A stretch of DNA of 64,000 bases. Source: Aminipila butyrica (GTDB taxonomy: Bacteria > Bacillota > Clostridia > Peptostreptococcales > Anaerovoracaceae). The stretch spans positions 2,046,001-2,110,000 of the forward strand of contig NZ_CP048649.1 of the NCBI RefSeq assembly GCF_010669305.1, in the 5' to 3' direction. Below the pieces are notes generated by a model that saw only the letters and a program-made list of their open reading frames with translations, did not search any database and had not been told where the DNA came from. Numbering within the stretch: position 1 is the first letter of the stretch; the number at the start of each line of letters is the position of its first letter. Positions 56,087-64,000 of the stretch are shown one piece after another. The translations under genes were made by a program, and so were the position numbers.

Positions 56087-57456
56087 AAAAAATAACATCT
56101 CGCACCATTGTGTGTTTCCTGCTGGCCCTGGTGCTGGTGGCCGGAACAGTACTGTTTACCTTTAAATTTTTTGCAGAGGGCAACACCTGGTCTGCCTTTT
56201 CTGCCAACCGCCATCTATACACCCGTGATGTCTTGAATACTGGTCGAATCCTGGACCGAGACGGAAACGTTTTGGCCGATTACGACGAAAGCTCCCAAGG
56301 ATGGACCTATGGAGCCAGCTCCTCCCTCCACAAAGCTACCCTTCACGCAGTAGGGGATTCCAGCGGGATGATCGGCACCGGTGCGATGACTCGGTTTGCC
56401 GATAAACTGACTGGTTACAATGTTATTACCGGGGCGAAACCGATTTTTCCAGGAGGACGGGATTTGTACCTGACTTTAGATGCCGACGTCTGCCAAACGG
56501 CTTACAAGGCTCTGAACGGCCGAAAAGGCACCGTAGGCGTATATAATTACAAGACGGGACAAATCATCTGTATGGTCAGTGCCCCCACTTACGATCCCGC
56601 TGACAAGCCTACGATCAAAGACGATGATCATCGATATGAGGGCGTCTACATCAATCGGCTGTTGTCTGCCACCTTCATTCCCGGCTCCACCTTCAAGCTG
56701 GTTACCGCAGCGGCAGCGCTGGAACAGATTGACGGTATTCAGGAACGGACTTTCCACTGCACCGGGCAGGTCACCATCGGCGATCAGGTTATCACCTGTC
56801 CTACTGCTCACGGAGATCTGACGCTGGGGCAAGCGCTGGCTGCCTCTTGCAATTGCACCTTCGGTCAGTTGGCCGCCGAACTTGGCAGTGAGCAAATGGA
56901 GTCTTATGTAAAAAAAGTTGGCTTGACCGGCAGCCTTTCAGTAAATGGCATACAAACAGCCAAATCCACCTTTGATTTCGTCTCAGGTGGGCAAGGAGAA
57001 TTGGCTTGGTCCGGTATCGGCCAGGGGAAAGATTTGGTAAATCCCTGCGCTATGATGGTCTACTCTGGTGCTATCGCTGGAGGCGGCACGGCCGCTAAGC
57101 CGCAGATTATCTCCCATACAGCCTTTACAAAAGGCGTTCGTACCAGTCTCTACCTGAAACATTCCACCAAAGAATTCATCAGTCCAGACACGGCTGCCAC
57201 CTTAGCCGATATGATGCGGAACAACGTTATCACCAATTACGGTCAAAGTAATTTCCCGGGGCTCAGCATCGGTGCGAAGTCTGGTACAGCTCAAAGCGAC
57301 CATTCTGATGAAGACAATGCTTGGTTTACTGGATTTCTCCAGGATGAAAAACATCCCTACGCCTTTGTGGTATTGGTAGAGGGCGGCGGCAGCGGCAGTA
57401 AGGTGGCCGGCAGCGTGGCCAATGCAGTGCTTCAAGCTGCGGTAAAAGCCGACTAA
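56083..57456 (+). CDS. penicillin-binding protein (transpeptidase)
   Basis: A 457-residue bitopic PBP. An N-terminal membrane anchor (residues 8-28) is followed by a small dimerisation region and a transpeptidase domain with the active-site motifs S202-x-x-K (STFK), S255-x-N (SCN) and K399-S-G (GAKSGTAQ). This is a class-B-like monofunctional enzyme similar to PbpA partners of SEDS proteins. It overlaps the SEDS gene by four bases, so the pair forms a glycan polymerase-transpeptidase unit. The KSG is the usual variant of KTG. Confidence 0.92.
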   Translation: MKKITSRTIVCFLLALVLVAGTVLFTFKFFAEGNTWSAFSANRHLYTRDVLNTGRILDRDGNVLADYDESSQGWTYGASSSLHKATLHAVGDSSGMIGTGAMTRFADKLTGYNVITGAKPIFPGGRDLYLTLDADVCQTAYKALNGRKGTVGVYNYKTGQIICMVSAPTYDPADKPTIKDDDHRYEGVYINRLLSATFIPGSTFKLVTAAAALEQIDGIQERTFHCTGQVTIGDQVITCPTAHGDLTLGQALAASCNCTFGQLAAELGSEQMESYVKKVGLTGSLSVNGIQTAKSTFDFVSGGQGELAWSGIGQGKDLVNPCAMMVYSGAIAGGGTAAKPQIISHTAFTKGVRTSLYLKHSTKEFISPDTAATLADMMRNNVITNYGQSNFPGLSIGAKSGTAQSDHSDEDNAWFTGFLQDEKHPYAFVVLVEGGGSGSKVAGSVANAVLQAAVKAD

Positions 57457-57474
57457 TTATAAAGGAGACATGGC

Positions 57475-57978
57475 ATGGAACTAAAATTTCAACATCTGCA
57501 TAAAAAAGCCATCGGCTGTATGCGGCTTGCATCTGCAATTGGCACGATTATTTTTCTGCTATTGTGCAGTATACCCAAAATAATTTTCTACTTCTTAGAT
57601 ACAGAACTCCCTGCCTGGGCAAACGTTGCATATGCTGCCATTATTGCCATCAGCATAGGATGGATTATCATTACACCTATTATTAGATATAAACGGTATC
57701 AATATTATATTGATGACAAGCAGCTTATAGTGATAGAGGGACTTTGGTTTATCACAAAAGACCTTGCTCCTATTGAGCGGGTTCATCAGATTTCCATTCA
57801 GCGTGGGCCCATTGACCGAATGTATGGGCTTAGCAAAGTTATTGCAACAACCGCAGGAGGAAATATTGTCATTCGATTTTTAGAAAATCCGATTGCTGAA
57901 GAAATCGCAGAAAGCTTAGGCGTTCGTATCGGTACCATCGTAAAGGAACAAAAACAGCGGGGTGATCAACATGCCTGA
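57475..57978 (+). CDS. ydbS: YdbS-like bacterial PH-domain protein
   Basis: A 167-residue protein with two N-terminal membrane helices and a C-terminal bacterial PH domain (bPH2/DUF304): YKRYQYYIDDKQLIVIEGLW, APIERVHQISIQRGPIDRMYG. Paired with the next gene it matches YdbS-YdbT, a membrane pair linked to resistance against certain antibiotics in Bacillus. Function is otherwise unknown. AAGGAG lies seven bases before the ATG. Confidence 0.85.
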   Translation: MELKFQHLHKKAIGCMRLASAIGTIIFLLLCSIPKIIFYFLDTELPAWANVAYAAIIAISIGWIIITPIIRYKRYQYYIDDKQLIVIEGLWFITKDLAPIERVHQISIQRGPIDRMYGLSKVIATTAGGNIVIRFLENPIAEEIAESLGVRIGTIVKEQKQRGDQHA

Positions 57979-59434
57979 AGTTCGATGCCATTTTATCTCC
58001 GTTATCATGGGCACCTTTAAATCGATTTGGTATATCATCGCTGTGTTTTTTGTTTCTGCTCTAAATATGATAAAAGATTTGAAACTCCAGAACTTCCCGT
58101 CAACGATGGCTTTAGTCGGGCTTGGAATTTTCTTCATTGTTATGTTAGTCTGCTTTTTATACCATTTTCTTCGTTGGCGAAGAACCAAAATATATATTGA
58201 AGATGAGACCCTGATTATCGCTCGCAAACAATTATCCCAAAGCAAGACGACGGTAAAATTATCTAGTATTTCCACAGTGAATTTGCAGCAAAATCTCTTC
58301 GAACGAATATTTGATGTGTATTCCCTGCAATTGGACATTAACTCATCTGCCACCGCAGAAAAAGTAGATTTCCATTTAGTTTTTAGTAAACCGCTTGCCT
58401 TTGCTTTTAAGGACCATATCCTCGCTTATATCGATACGGAATCAGACGCCCCTGATGCGGCGTCTGAGCAACAAGCGGAAAACGTGAAAAACAACCAAAT
58501 TACAGAAGAAACCATCATATCCTTTCGTTTTAAAGAAGTAATCCTTCACTGCATATTGAACTTTTCAATTATCGGATTATTGTCGTCGATTGCTTTGATT
58601 GCTGCCTTGCTTTGGACCTTTAATACTGAAACACCGGGGCTTAGCCGAGTAATTATTCCGACGATTTTATCTGCTACCCTTGCAGTTATTCCTTTTATTT
58701 ATAAAAGTATTACGGCATTTTTGTTATACTACGGATTTACACTTAAAAAGAATGGCGATAAAGTCTTGATATCCTATGGGCTATTTACCAAAAGGCAGTT
58801 TACCCTGCCGTTGGATAAGACAAATGCATTGGTTATAAAGCAATCGTTTCAAGCTCGATTTTTCAATTTGGCCTATGGGGAAATCATCAATGTGGGTATG
58901 GGAGATTCTACCAATAATCAAGCACCGCTATTTTGCCTGCTTGTGAAACCAGAAACCCTTCAACAAGTAATACGGCAGATTGCACCAGAATTTGTTTTAG
59001 ATCAAATTCCAGAACGCTCTCCTAAGTCAGCGCTCCTCCCAACTTCTATCCCCTGGTTATTTTTTGGCATCCTGGCAGTCATCGGCTTTACCCTGTTCTT
59101 CAAAGGTTGGATTGGATGGCTTATTCTCGCCTTTTTCGCGCTTTGTGCCTACTTATCCAGTATCACCAAAGCCTTGCAGCTATACGAGAATAAGATTAGC
59201 ATCTCAACTGGAATCTTTCAAAAAAGAACAATCACTGTCTTTTACGGAAAGATTCAAAATATGTCGGTAAAATATGGGCCGATCAGTAATCGGTTAGGCC
59301 TTTATAAAGGGGAGGTATCGATTTTATCCTCTATGGAAAACAGGAGTAACAATATCGGCTATTTCCCCAAGGAACGGTTTACAGCAATAGAAAACCAAAT
59401 TATGTCACATGAAAGCCTTCCCTTGCAAAAGTGA
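57971..59434 (+). CDS. ydbT: YdbT-like membrane protein with three PH domains
   Basis: A 487-residue protein with three bPH2 units separated by membrane helices: RTKIYIEDETLIIARKQL, GFTLKKNGDKVLISYGLF, and LYENKISISTGIFQKRTITV. This order is that of YdbT. ATG at 57971 is preferred to the GTG nine bases earlier, because GGTGAT gives a suitable site. It overlaps ydbS by eight bases (ATGCCTGA), so the two are coupled. Confidence 0.85.
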   Translation: MPEVRCHFISVIMGTFKSIWYIIAVFFVSALNMIKDLKLQNFPSTMALVGLGIFFIVMLVCFLYHFLRWRRTKIYIEDETLIIARKQLSQSKTTVKLSSISTVNLQQNLFERIFDVYSLQLDINSSATAEKVDFHLVFSKPLAFAFKDHILAYIDTESDAPDAASEQQAENVKNNQITEETIISFRFKEVILHCILNFSIIGLLSSIALIAALLWTFNTETPGLSRVIIPTILSATLAVIPFIYKSITAFLLYYGFTLKKNGDKVLISYGLFTKRQFTLPLDKTNALVIKQSFQARFFNLAYGEIINVGMGDSTNNQAPLFCLLVKPETLQQVIRQIAPEFVLDQIPERSPKSALLPTSIPWLFFGILAVIGFTLFFKGWIGWLILAFFALCAYLSSITKALQLYENKISISTGIFQKRTITVFYGKIQNMSVKYGPISNRLGLYKGEVSILSSMENRSNNIGYFPKERFTAIENQIMSHESLPLQK

Positions 59435-59451
59435 TGCGGTGCAGCTAAAAA

Positions 59452-59505
59452 AGAACCCAACAAGATTAAAGGCCTCCTTGGAAGCCTAGAATTCTTGAGG
59501 GTTCT
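59452..59505. terminator. terminator between ydbT and pyrE
   Basis: AGAACCC and GGGTTCT pair around an inner CCTCCTTGG-type stem; A6 precedes on the left, which on the minus strand gives a T tract. It serves convergent ydbT and pyrE. Confidence 0.65.
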
Positions 59506-59559
59506 CTTCATTTGTCGGTTACGGGATTTTCCCAGACCGGTTTTTCTATTTACGTTCGC

Positions 59560-60246
59560 CTACTTAACGCAGTACTGCTCCAGGTATGCCTCCATCCGTT
59601 CTTTCATCTGATCATCGATGACAACCTTGCCGTCTACCTCTGCGTTATGCAGCGTATCGATAATCTCCCGGACCGTGACCAGCGGATACGTCTTGATGCC
59701 GAATTCTTCTTCAATTTCCTGAATGGCTGTCTTATCTCCCTGTCCCCGTTCCATGCGGTCCACAGAGATAATCAGCCCTTCTACCTTCACATCAGCTGCT
59801 GCCATTAGCTGTGGCAGCGTCTCCCGGACAGCAGTTCCCGCAGTGATAACATCTTCTACCATCAGCACAGAATCCCCGTCCTGAAGCTTGTAGCCTACCA
59901 TTTTCCCACCTTCTCCATGATCTTTTTCCTCTTTGCGGTTAAAACAGTAGTTGATATCCCGGTCAAAATCTCTGGATAGAGCAATGGCTGTAGCGACGGA
60001 AATGGGAATTCCCTTGTATGCCGGTCCAAACAAGGCGGCGATATCGTTTTTGATGCGTTCTGCTTTCATATTTTCCACGATACAGCTGGCATAAAATCCA
60101 CCCAGCTTATCTGCCTGAGCACCGGTTTTGTAATTGCCGGTGTTGACAAAATAAGGAGTCTTTCTGCCACTCTTCGTCGTAAAATCTCCGAAAGTCAATA
60201 CCCCTGCCCGCACCATAAATTCAATAAATTCCTTCTTGTAACTCAT
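59560..60246 (-). CDS. pyrE: orotate phosphoribosyltransferase
   Basis: A 228-residue enzyme condensing orotate with PRPP to OMP in pyrimidine synthesis. The PRPP loop is VLMVEDVITAGTAVRE; the N-terminus has TKSGRKTPYFVNTGNY. ATG at 60246 is chosen as GGAGG lies seven bases before it; the frame extends 24 codons further without a ribosome-binding site. A TGTGGTATACT extended -10 is seen about 40-50 bases upstream. Other pyr genes are not in the window. Confidence 0.94.
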   Translation of the reverse strand: MSYKKEFIEFMVRAGVLTFGDFTTKSGRKTPYFVNTGNYKTGAQADKLGGFYASCIVENMKAERIKNDIAALFGPAYKGIPISVATAIALSRDFDRDINYCFNRKEEKDHGEGGKMVGYKLQDGDSVLMVEDVITAGTAVRETLPQLMAAADVKVEGLIISVDRMERGQGDKTAIQEIEEEFGIKTYPLVTVREIIDTLHNAEVDGKVVIDDQMKERMEAYLEQYCVK

Positions 60247-60329
60247 ATTCGCCTCCTCGTTGTTTTCTATACATTTTTCTTGGTACAAGTATACCACATA
60301 TGAGGCGGCTCTGGGCAATTTGCTCTCAT

Positions 60330-61235
60330 TTATTTTTGAATTTCAAACTCCTGAATCCCCATATATCCCGGTGCAATCTCATATTTATTAAAGACGATGA
60401 CCGGCTTACCTGCCTGATTAATATAGAATTGCTGATCATCGGCAATTGTCTTAAATGCGTCTGCCTCCATGTCTTCCATGGTATCCCAATACATGGCTCC
60501 CGGTTCCTTTGCCCGTTCTGCAATCTGTTCCTTAATTTGCTTGTTGGCAATGTCCTTGTAGTCGTCACCCAACAAGTCTTTTAAAGTCAGTTCTTTGCCC
60601 GTTTCTAAATCATAATTGTAATAAAACATATCGAAGTAGGCGCTGGCCAGGGTTTCCGTCTTGTATACAGAGAAGGAGAGCACCTTGTCGTTCAGGCATT
60701 GCACATTGTAATCTACACTGATTTCTCGCTTCATGTAGTCTTCTTCTGTACCGCCGGTCTCCAAATAGGCTTTTTTGTTTTCTTCCATCATCGCCTTTGT
60801 CTCTTCCACCGCAGCGGTTACCTGCTGACGAACCAGATTGTTGATTCGCTGCTGCAAAGCCTTGTCTTTTAATCCCTCAATGCCGGGAATATTCAAATCT
60901 GCCACATAGGTATCGTTTTCCTCGTGAATTCTCTCCACCGTAAACACCTTTGCTAAGCTACTTAAAACAGGTATATCCGACACCGTATCAGCAAAGGCCT
61001 TGCTGGTGTTCACGCCTAAACCAAATCCTCCTACGACTACCACCATCGCGGCGGCGGCACTTATTACTCGTCTCTTCATCTTTTTCCCCCTCAGTATCCT
61101 CTCTCTTTCCTCTTCTTGCAATAGCTCCCTTTCCGCTTTGTAGACAGCTTCCGCCACCCGCTGAGACAACTCCTTGGGAATTGGCTCCTCTTCATAGGCC
61201 TTTTGCAGGTCTAATAAATTTTGATCATTCAACAT
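60330..61235 (-). CDS. RsiV-like membrane anti-sigma factor
   Basis: A 301-residue protein with a cytosolic N-terminal region rich in Glu/Arg, one membrane helix (about residues 57-75, VISAAAAMVVVVGGFGLGV) and an outer DUF4163/DUF3298 domain (NYDLETGKELTLKDLLGDD). This is the RsiV architecture; RsiV holds SigV in check until the outside domain senses lysozyme and is cleaved. Its start overlaps the sigma factor gene by 11 bases. Lysozyme sensing here is inferred from the family. Confidence 0.88.
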   Translation of the reverse strand: MLNDQNLLDLQKAYEEEPIPKELSQRVAEAVYKAERELLQEEERERILRGKKMKRRVISAAAAMVVVVGGFGLGVNTSKAFADTVSDIPVLSSLAKVFTVERIHEENDTYVADLNIPGIEGLKDKALQQRINNLVRQQVTAAVEETKAMMEENKKAYLETGGTEEDYMKREISVDYNVQCLNDKVLSFSVYKTETLASAYFDMFYYNYDLETGKELTLKDLLGDDYKDIANKQIKEQIAERAKEPGAMYWDTMEDMEADAFKTIADDQQFYINQAGKPVIVFNKYEIAPGYMGIQEFEIQK

Positions 61236-61740
61236 GGCTGACCTCCCCCTCTCCCATCTGACATTTAAGCAGACGAAGCCCCCGATACAACCGACTCTTC
61301 ACGGAGTTGATATTAGTTTCCAGCAAATCGGCAATTTCGGTCAGCTTCATGTCTTCAAAATAGCGTAGGACGATGACGGTCTTGGTGTCGGCATCCAGCT
61401 CTTTCAAAGCCTCCTGCAAGACTAGATGGTCCGCCTTGCAGTCTAAGCTGTCCTCCCCTTCTTCCGGCATTTGTTCCGGGGCGGTGGCTACCAGACGACG
61501 GCTTCTCCGCAGTTCATCCAGGCAAGTATTGACCAATATCTTGTAAAACCAGGCCTTTACCTGCTCCGGGTCCTCTAGCCGCTGGTGAGCCTTGATGGCC
61601 TTGTAGACGGCTTCTTGAACCATGTCCAAGGCAGTAGCCTGATTTTTTACGTAACTGTAAGCCAGCCTGTACATGCGTTCCTGATTGTCTTCTATAAAGC
61701 CCACCAGGGCTTGATACCTTTCATCTTTACATATGGCCAT
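61225..61740 (-). CDS. ECF sigma factor, SigV-like
   Basis: A 171-residue ECF sigma factor. Region 2 is seen in MYRLAYSYVKNQATALDMVQ, region 4 in LRYFEDMKLTEIADLLETNINSVKSRLYRG. ATG at 61740 is taken because the family starts near here (MAICKDERYQ) and an ECF promoter lies 28-56 bases upstream; a GGGAGG is about 12 bases before it. Cotranscribed with the RsiV-like gene. Genes controlled are unknown, but cell-wall stress genes are likely. Confidence 0.92.
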   Translation of the reverse strand: MAICKDERYQALVGFIEDNQERMYRLAYSYVKNQATALDMVQEAVYKAIKAHQRLEDPEQVKAWFYKILVNTCLDELRRSRRLVATAPEQMPEEGEDSLDCKADHLVLQEALKELDADTKTVIVLRYFEDMKLTEIADLLETNINSVKSRLYRGLRLLKCQMGEGEVSHVE

Positions 61741-61767
61741 TTTCTTTCTCTGCCTCCCTACACTATT

Positions 61768-61796
61768 ATAACGGAACAGCCTTGCAAAAAGTTTCA
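61768..61796 (-). promoter_or_regulatory. autoregulatory ECF (SigV-type) promoter
   Basis: On the minus strand TGAAAC is followed by CTTTTT-like T run and, after 17 bases, CGTTAT. ECF promoters typically read TGAAAC...CGTC/CGT, so this fits a self-activated promoter of the sigma/anti-sigma pair. Confidence 0.7.
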
Positions 61797-61822
61797 GAAA
61801 TATAACCCAAATACGCAAAAAA

Positions 61823-61843
61823 AGAGTCTTTTCCTAAGACTCT
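61823..61843 (-). terminator. terminator after the peroxiredoxin gene
   Basis: AGAGTCTT and AAGACTCT form a perfect 8-bp stem with a short loop; T7 follows on the minus strand. It closes the peroxiredoxin gene and lies just upstream of the ECF promoter. Confidence 0.88.
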
Positions 61844-61884
61844 CTTCTCGATATTTCTCTAAAAATTTCAGTTGTTCTCTCCTT

Positions 61885-62547
61885 CTACTCCTGTTCCTCC
61901 TCGGACCCTTGAATTTTATAGCACCAATACCAGTCATTACAGATGAGACCCATGGCCTCTGCATTGGTCTGTCTTTCCAATAGTTCTTGATAGGTATTAG
62001 GTGCTGGCACCATCACTGGGTTGCCCGGCCGCCAGTTAGCTGGTGTAAGCACGTGCTCTGCATCGGTGGTCTGCATGGCCGTGACCAGTCGGAAAATCTC
62101 TGGTATGTTTCGACCGTTGGTAAGCGGATACGTAAGGATAGCCCGAATCTTCTGATCCGGATCAATGATAAATACACTGCGAACAGTAGTCTGGGTGCTA
62201 ACATCCGGTGCAATCATACCATACTCCCGAGCGATGTCCCCAACCCGATCTACGACGATGGGAAAAGGGATTTGGACGCCCGATACTTCATATATGGAAT
62301 TCACCCAGGCTAGATGAGAGGGATTGCTGTCGATGCTCAACCCCAGCAGCTTGGTATTTATCTGCTCAAACTGGTCGTTAAGCTGGGCAAAAGCAATAAA
62401 TTCTGAGGTGCAGACCGGCGTAAAATCGCCGGGATGGCTGAAAAAGACCAGCCAGGACCCCTTATAATCCGATAAGGATAAGGGACCAAAGGTGGAATTT
62501 GCAGTAAAGGCAGGGGCCGTCATGCCTAGAGTCAGATTGTTTTCCAT
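61885..62547 (-). CDS. peroxiredoxin (Prx6-like)
   Basis: A 220-residue thiol peroxidase of the 1-Cys/Prx6 type: peroxidatic Cys in HPGDFTPVCTSEF, a conserved Arg in TTVRSVFIID, and the long C-terminal part PANWRPGNPVMVP typical of Prx6-like enzymes. Two further Cys lie near the C-terminus in ICNDWYWCYK, so a resolving thiol may be present, as in some archaeal relatives. Starts: AAGGAGG sits too close to one ATG (62559), so I used the next in-frame ATG (62547), which fits family length; the first is also possible. Confidence 0.9.
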   Translation of the reverse strand: MENNLTLGMTAPAFTANSTFGPLSLSDYKGSWLVFFSHPGDFTPVCTSEFIAFAQLNDQFEQINTKLLGLSIDSNPSHLAWVNSIYEVSGVQIPFPIVVDRVGDIAREYGMIAPDVSTQTTVRSVFIIDPDQKIRAILTYPLTNGRNIPEIFRLVTAMQTTDAEHVLTPANWRPGNPVMVPAPNTYQELLERQTNAEAMGLICNDWYWCYKIQGSEEEQE

Positions 62548-62707
62548 GATAAAATTCATAACCTCCTTCATGCGTCATGTTAAATATCCATAATACTGTA
62601 ATATGCGTTCTCTCCATCAGCTATTACAGAAAACTCTGTCCAGAGCAGCTTGATGAATTTTTTTTATGAAAACAGACACACTATTTATAAATGTAGGAGG
62701 GAACGTT

Positions 62708-64000
62708 ATGCAGAATAATAATTATTGGGCCGAGACCTTGAAAAGTGCTTTACCCATAGGAGAAAGCTTCGATATTATAGTTCGAGACCTTCAAATTGGC
62801 GGCAAGAAAGCGGTCATGTTCTTTGTAAACGGGCTGGTGACTGGAGATACCATGCCCATGGTTATGAGCTACTTACTGAAAATAAAGCCAGAAGAGATGA
62901 AAGACCCTACCGATGCCAGCCTCTTCCTCAAGGAAAATCTGCCCTTTTTAGATGCTCAAACAGATTCTCAAGTAGAGTCCATTCTAAAATTTATTTTTTC
63001 CGGCCTCATCGCCTTGGCCGTGGAAGGCTTTAGCGAAGTCATCATTATCGATTCTCGGCATTACCCAAATCGAGGCATTGAAGAGCCCTCCAAAGAAAAA
63101 AGCCTTCGCGGAGCCAAGGATGGCTTTACGGAAGCGTTTATGACCAATATCGCCTTAATTCGGCGTAGAATACGAGATCCTAAACTAATCTTCACCTCAC
63201 ACACGGTAGGCACTGCCACCAGAACCGACGTGAGCTTGGTCTACATGAAGGGAAAAGCCGATGAAGCCCTAGTAAAAAAGATTGCCGATAAGCTGAACAG
63301 CATTACCATAGATGCCGTATCCGTAGGGGATCAGACCATCACCGAGCACATCATCCAAGAAATAGGCCAGAAAAGCTTTTTAGGCTGGCTGAATCCCTAT
63401 CCAAAAGTTCGCTACACCCAGCGACCCGATGTAGCCGCCGCTCATCTGACCGAGGGCAAGATTGCCATCGTTGTAGACACCAGCCCCACAGTAATTCTGC
63501 TGCCTACAGGAATATTTGACTTTCTTCAGGATGTGGATGATTACTATTTCCCCGCCATTACAGGCAACTACTTCCGGCTGCTGCGGGCCTTCAATTTTAT
63601 CGGTATTATCTTTATCACACCACTATACCTTATGTTTGCTCAGGCCTATGTACCCGTATACGATGCCCTAAAGTTCTTTATCCCCCAAGGAGACTTTGCG
63701 ATTTCCCTCTTCTGGCAGTTCATTCTATTGGAGTTGGCCATAGACGGCCTCAAACTGGCCTCTCTAAACACGCCGGACTCCCTAGGTATGTCCCTGTCAG
63801 TAATCGGAGCACTCATCCTTGGCGAACTGGCTATTACCTCTGGGTGGTTCATTCCGCAGACCATCCTCTGTATGGCGGTAGTTGCGCTGGCTAGCTTTAC
63901 GCAGCCCAGCATTGAGCTGGGATACGGCATTAAGTTTATGCGCATCTTCATTCTCATAGGCGTTCAGCTGGGCGCTCACCTCGGAGCCACCTCCTTTGCC
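62708..64000 (+). CDS. GerA-family/SpoVAF-like spore germination protein (partial, runs off right edge)
   Basis: An ATG eight bases after AGGAGGG opens a frame of 431 codons with no stop before the edge. The N-terminal cytosolic domain (ALPIGESFDIIVRDLQIGGK, FFVNGLVTGDTM, VEGFSEVIIIDSRHYPNRGI) and the later membrane helices (GIIFITPLYLMFAQAYVP) match SpoVAF/GerAA proteins. The IGGKK..FF.NG segment points to SpoVAF rather than GerAA. SpoVAF helps germination at the inner forespore membrane. Other spoVA genes would be expected to the right. The promoter region is not clear. Confidence 0.88.
   Translation, partial: MQNNNYWAETLKSALPIGESFDIIVRDLQIGGKKAVMFFVNGLVTGDTMPMVMSYLLKIKPEEMKDPTDASLFLKENLPFLDAQTDSQVESILKFIFSGLIALAVEGFSEVIIIDSRHYPNRGIEEPSKEKSLRGAKDGFTEAFMTNIALIRRRIRDPKLIFTSHTVGTATRTDVSLVYMKGKADEALVKKIADKLNSITIDAVSVGDQTITEHIIQEIGQKSFLGWLNPYPKVRYTQRPDVAAAHLTEGKIAIVVDTSPTVILLPTGIFDFLQDVDDYYFPAITGNYFRLLRAFNFIGIIFITPLYLMFAQAYVPVYDALKFFIPQGDFAISLFWQFILLELAIDGLKLASLNTPDSLGMSLSVIGALILGELAITSGWFIPQTILCMAVVALASFTQPSIELGYGIKFMRIFILIGVQLGAHLGATSFA

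Overview
The window looks like a chromosomal segment of an endospore-forming, low-to-moderate GC Clostridia-type Firmicute. The evidence is a run of sporulation-linked genes (spoVG, spoVT, a spoVB-like flippase, a SpoVAF-type germination protein, collagen-like spore-surface candidates), the B. subtilis-like purR/spoVG/glmU/prs/pth/mfd/spoVT/yabM/mazG/rqcP neighbourhood, and Firmicute-type rRNA genes and promoters. The 16S text reminds me of Clostridiales Family XIII/Anaerovoracaceae (Aminipila/Anaerovorax-like), but that is recall, not a search.

Layout. 0-8.3 kb holds housekeeping and metabolic genes: two membrane transporters (one cut by the left edge), a Cys-rich mini-protein, pepF, NAD kinase, an RluA-type pseudouridine synthase, a diguanylate cyclase and a VOC protein. 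8.5-24.5 kb is an accessory island with five collagen-like (Gly-X-Y) genes, two GT2-TPR glycosyltransferases directly downstream of a Thr-rich collagen gene, a lipoprotein, and a compact cassette of three tandem large serine recombinases plus a small CxxC protein. 24.7-30.5 kb is one complete rRNA operon on the minus strand, with two promoters: 16S, tRNA-Ile, 23S, 5S, tRNA-Glu, tRNA-Leu, terminator. 30.6-32.5 kb has DUF421/DUF4363 genes and folT under a tetrahydrofolate riboswitch. 32.5-47.5 kb is the conserved purR-to-rqcP block, rearranged: purR, spoVG and spoVT are on the plus strand, murC is inserted, and glmU is reduced to its acetyltransferase half. 47.6-64 kb holds trxB-trxA, an F420 ligase-like protein, a lytic transglycosylase, a purine permease, an FHA-SpoVE/RodA fusion coupled to a penicillin-binding protein, a bacterial PH-domain pair, pyrE, a SigV/RsiV-type ECF pair with its own promoter, a peroxiredoxin and the start of a GerA/SpoVAF protein.

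The most interesting unit is the collagen/glycosyltransferase island. I read it as a candidate spore-surface (exosporium-like) glycosylated collagen filament system. It has two paralogue classes recognisable by shared N-terminal leaders, Cys clusters just before the collagen stretch, and one pair with a shared C-terminal domain that does not look like BclA. Expression during sporulation and glycosylation are inferred from composition and context, not shown.
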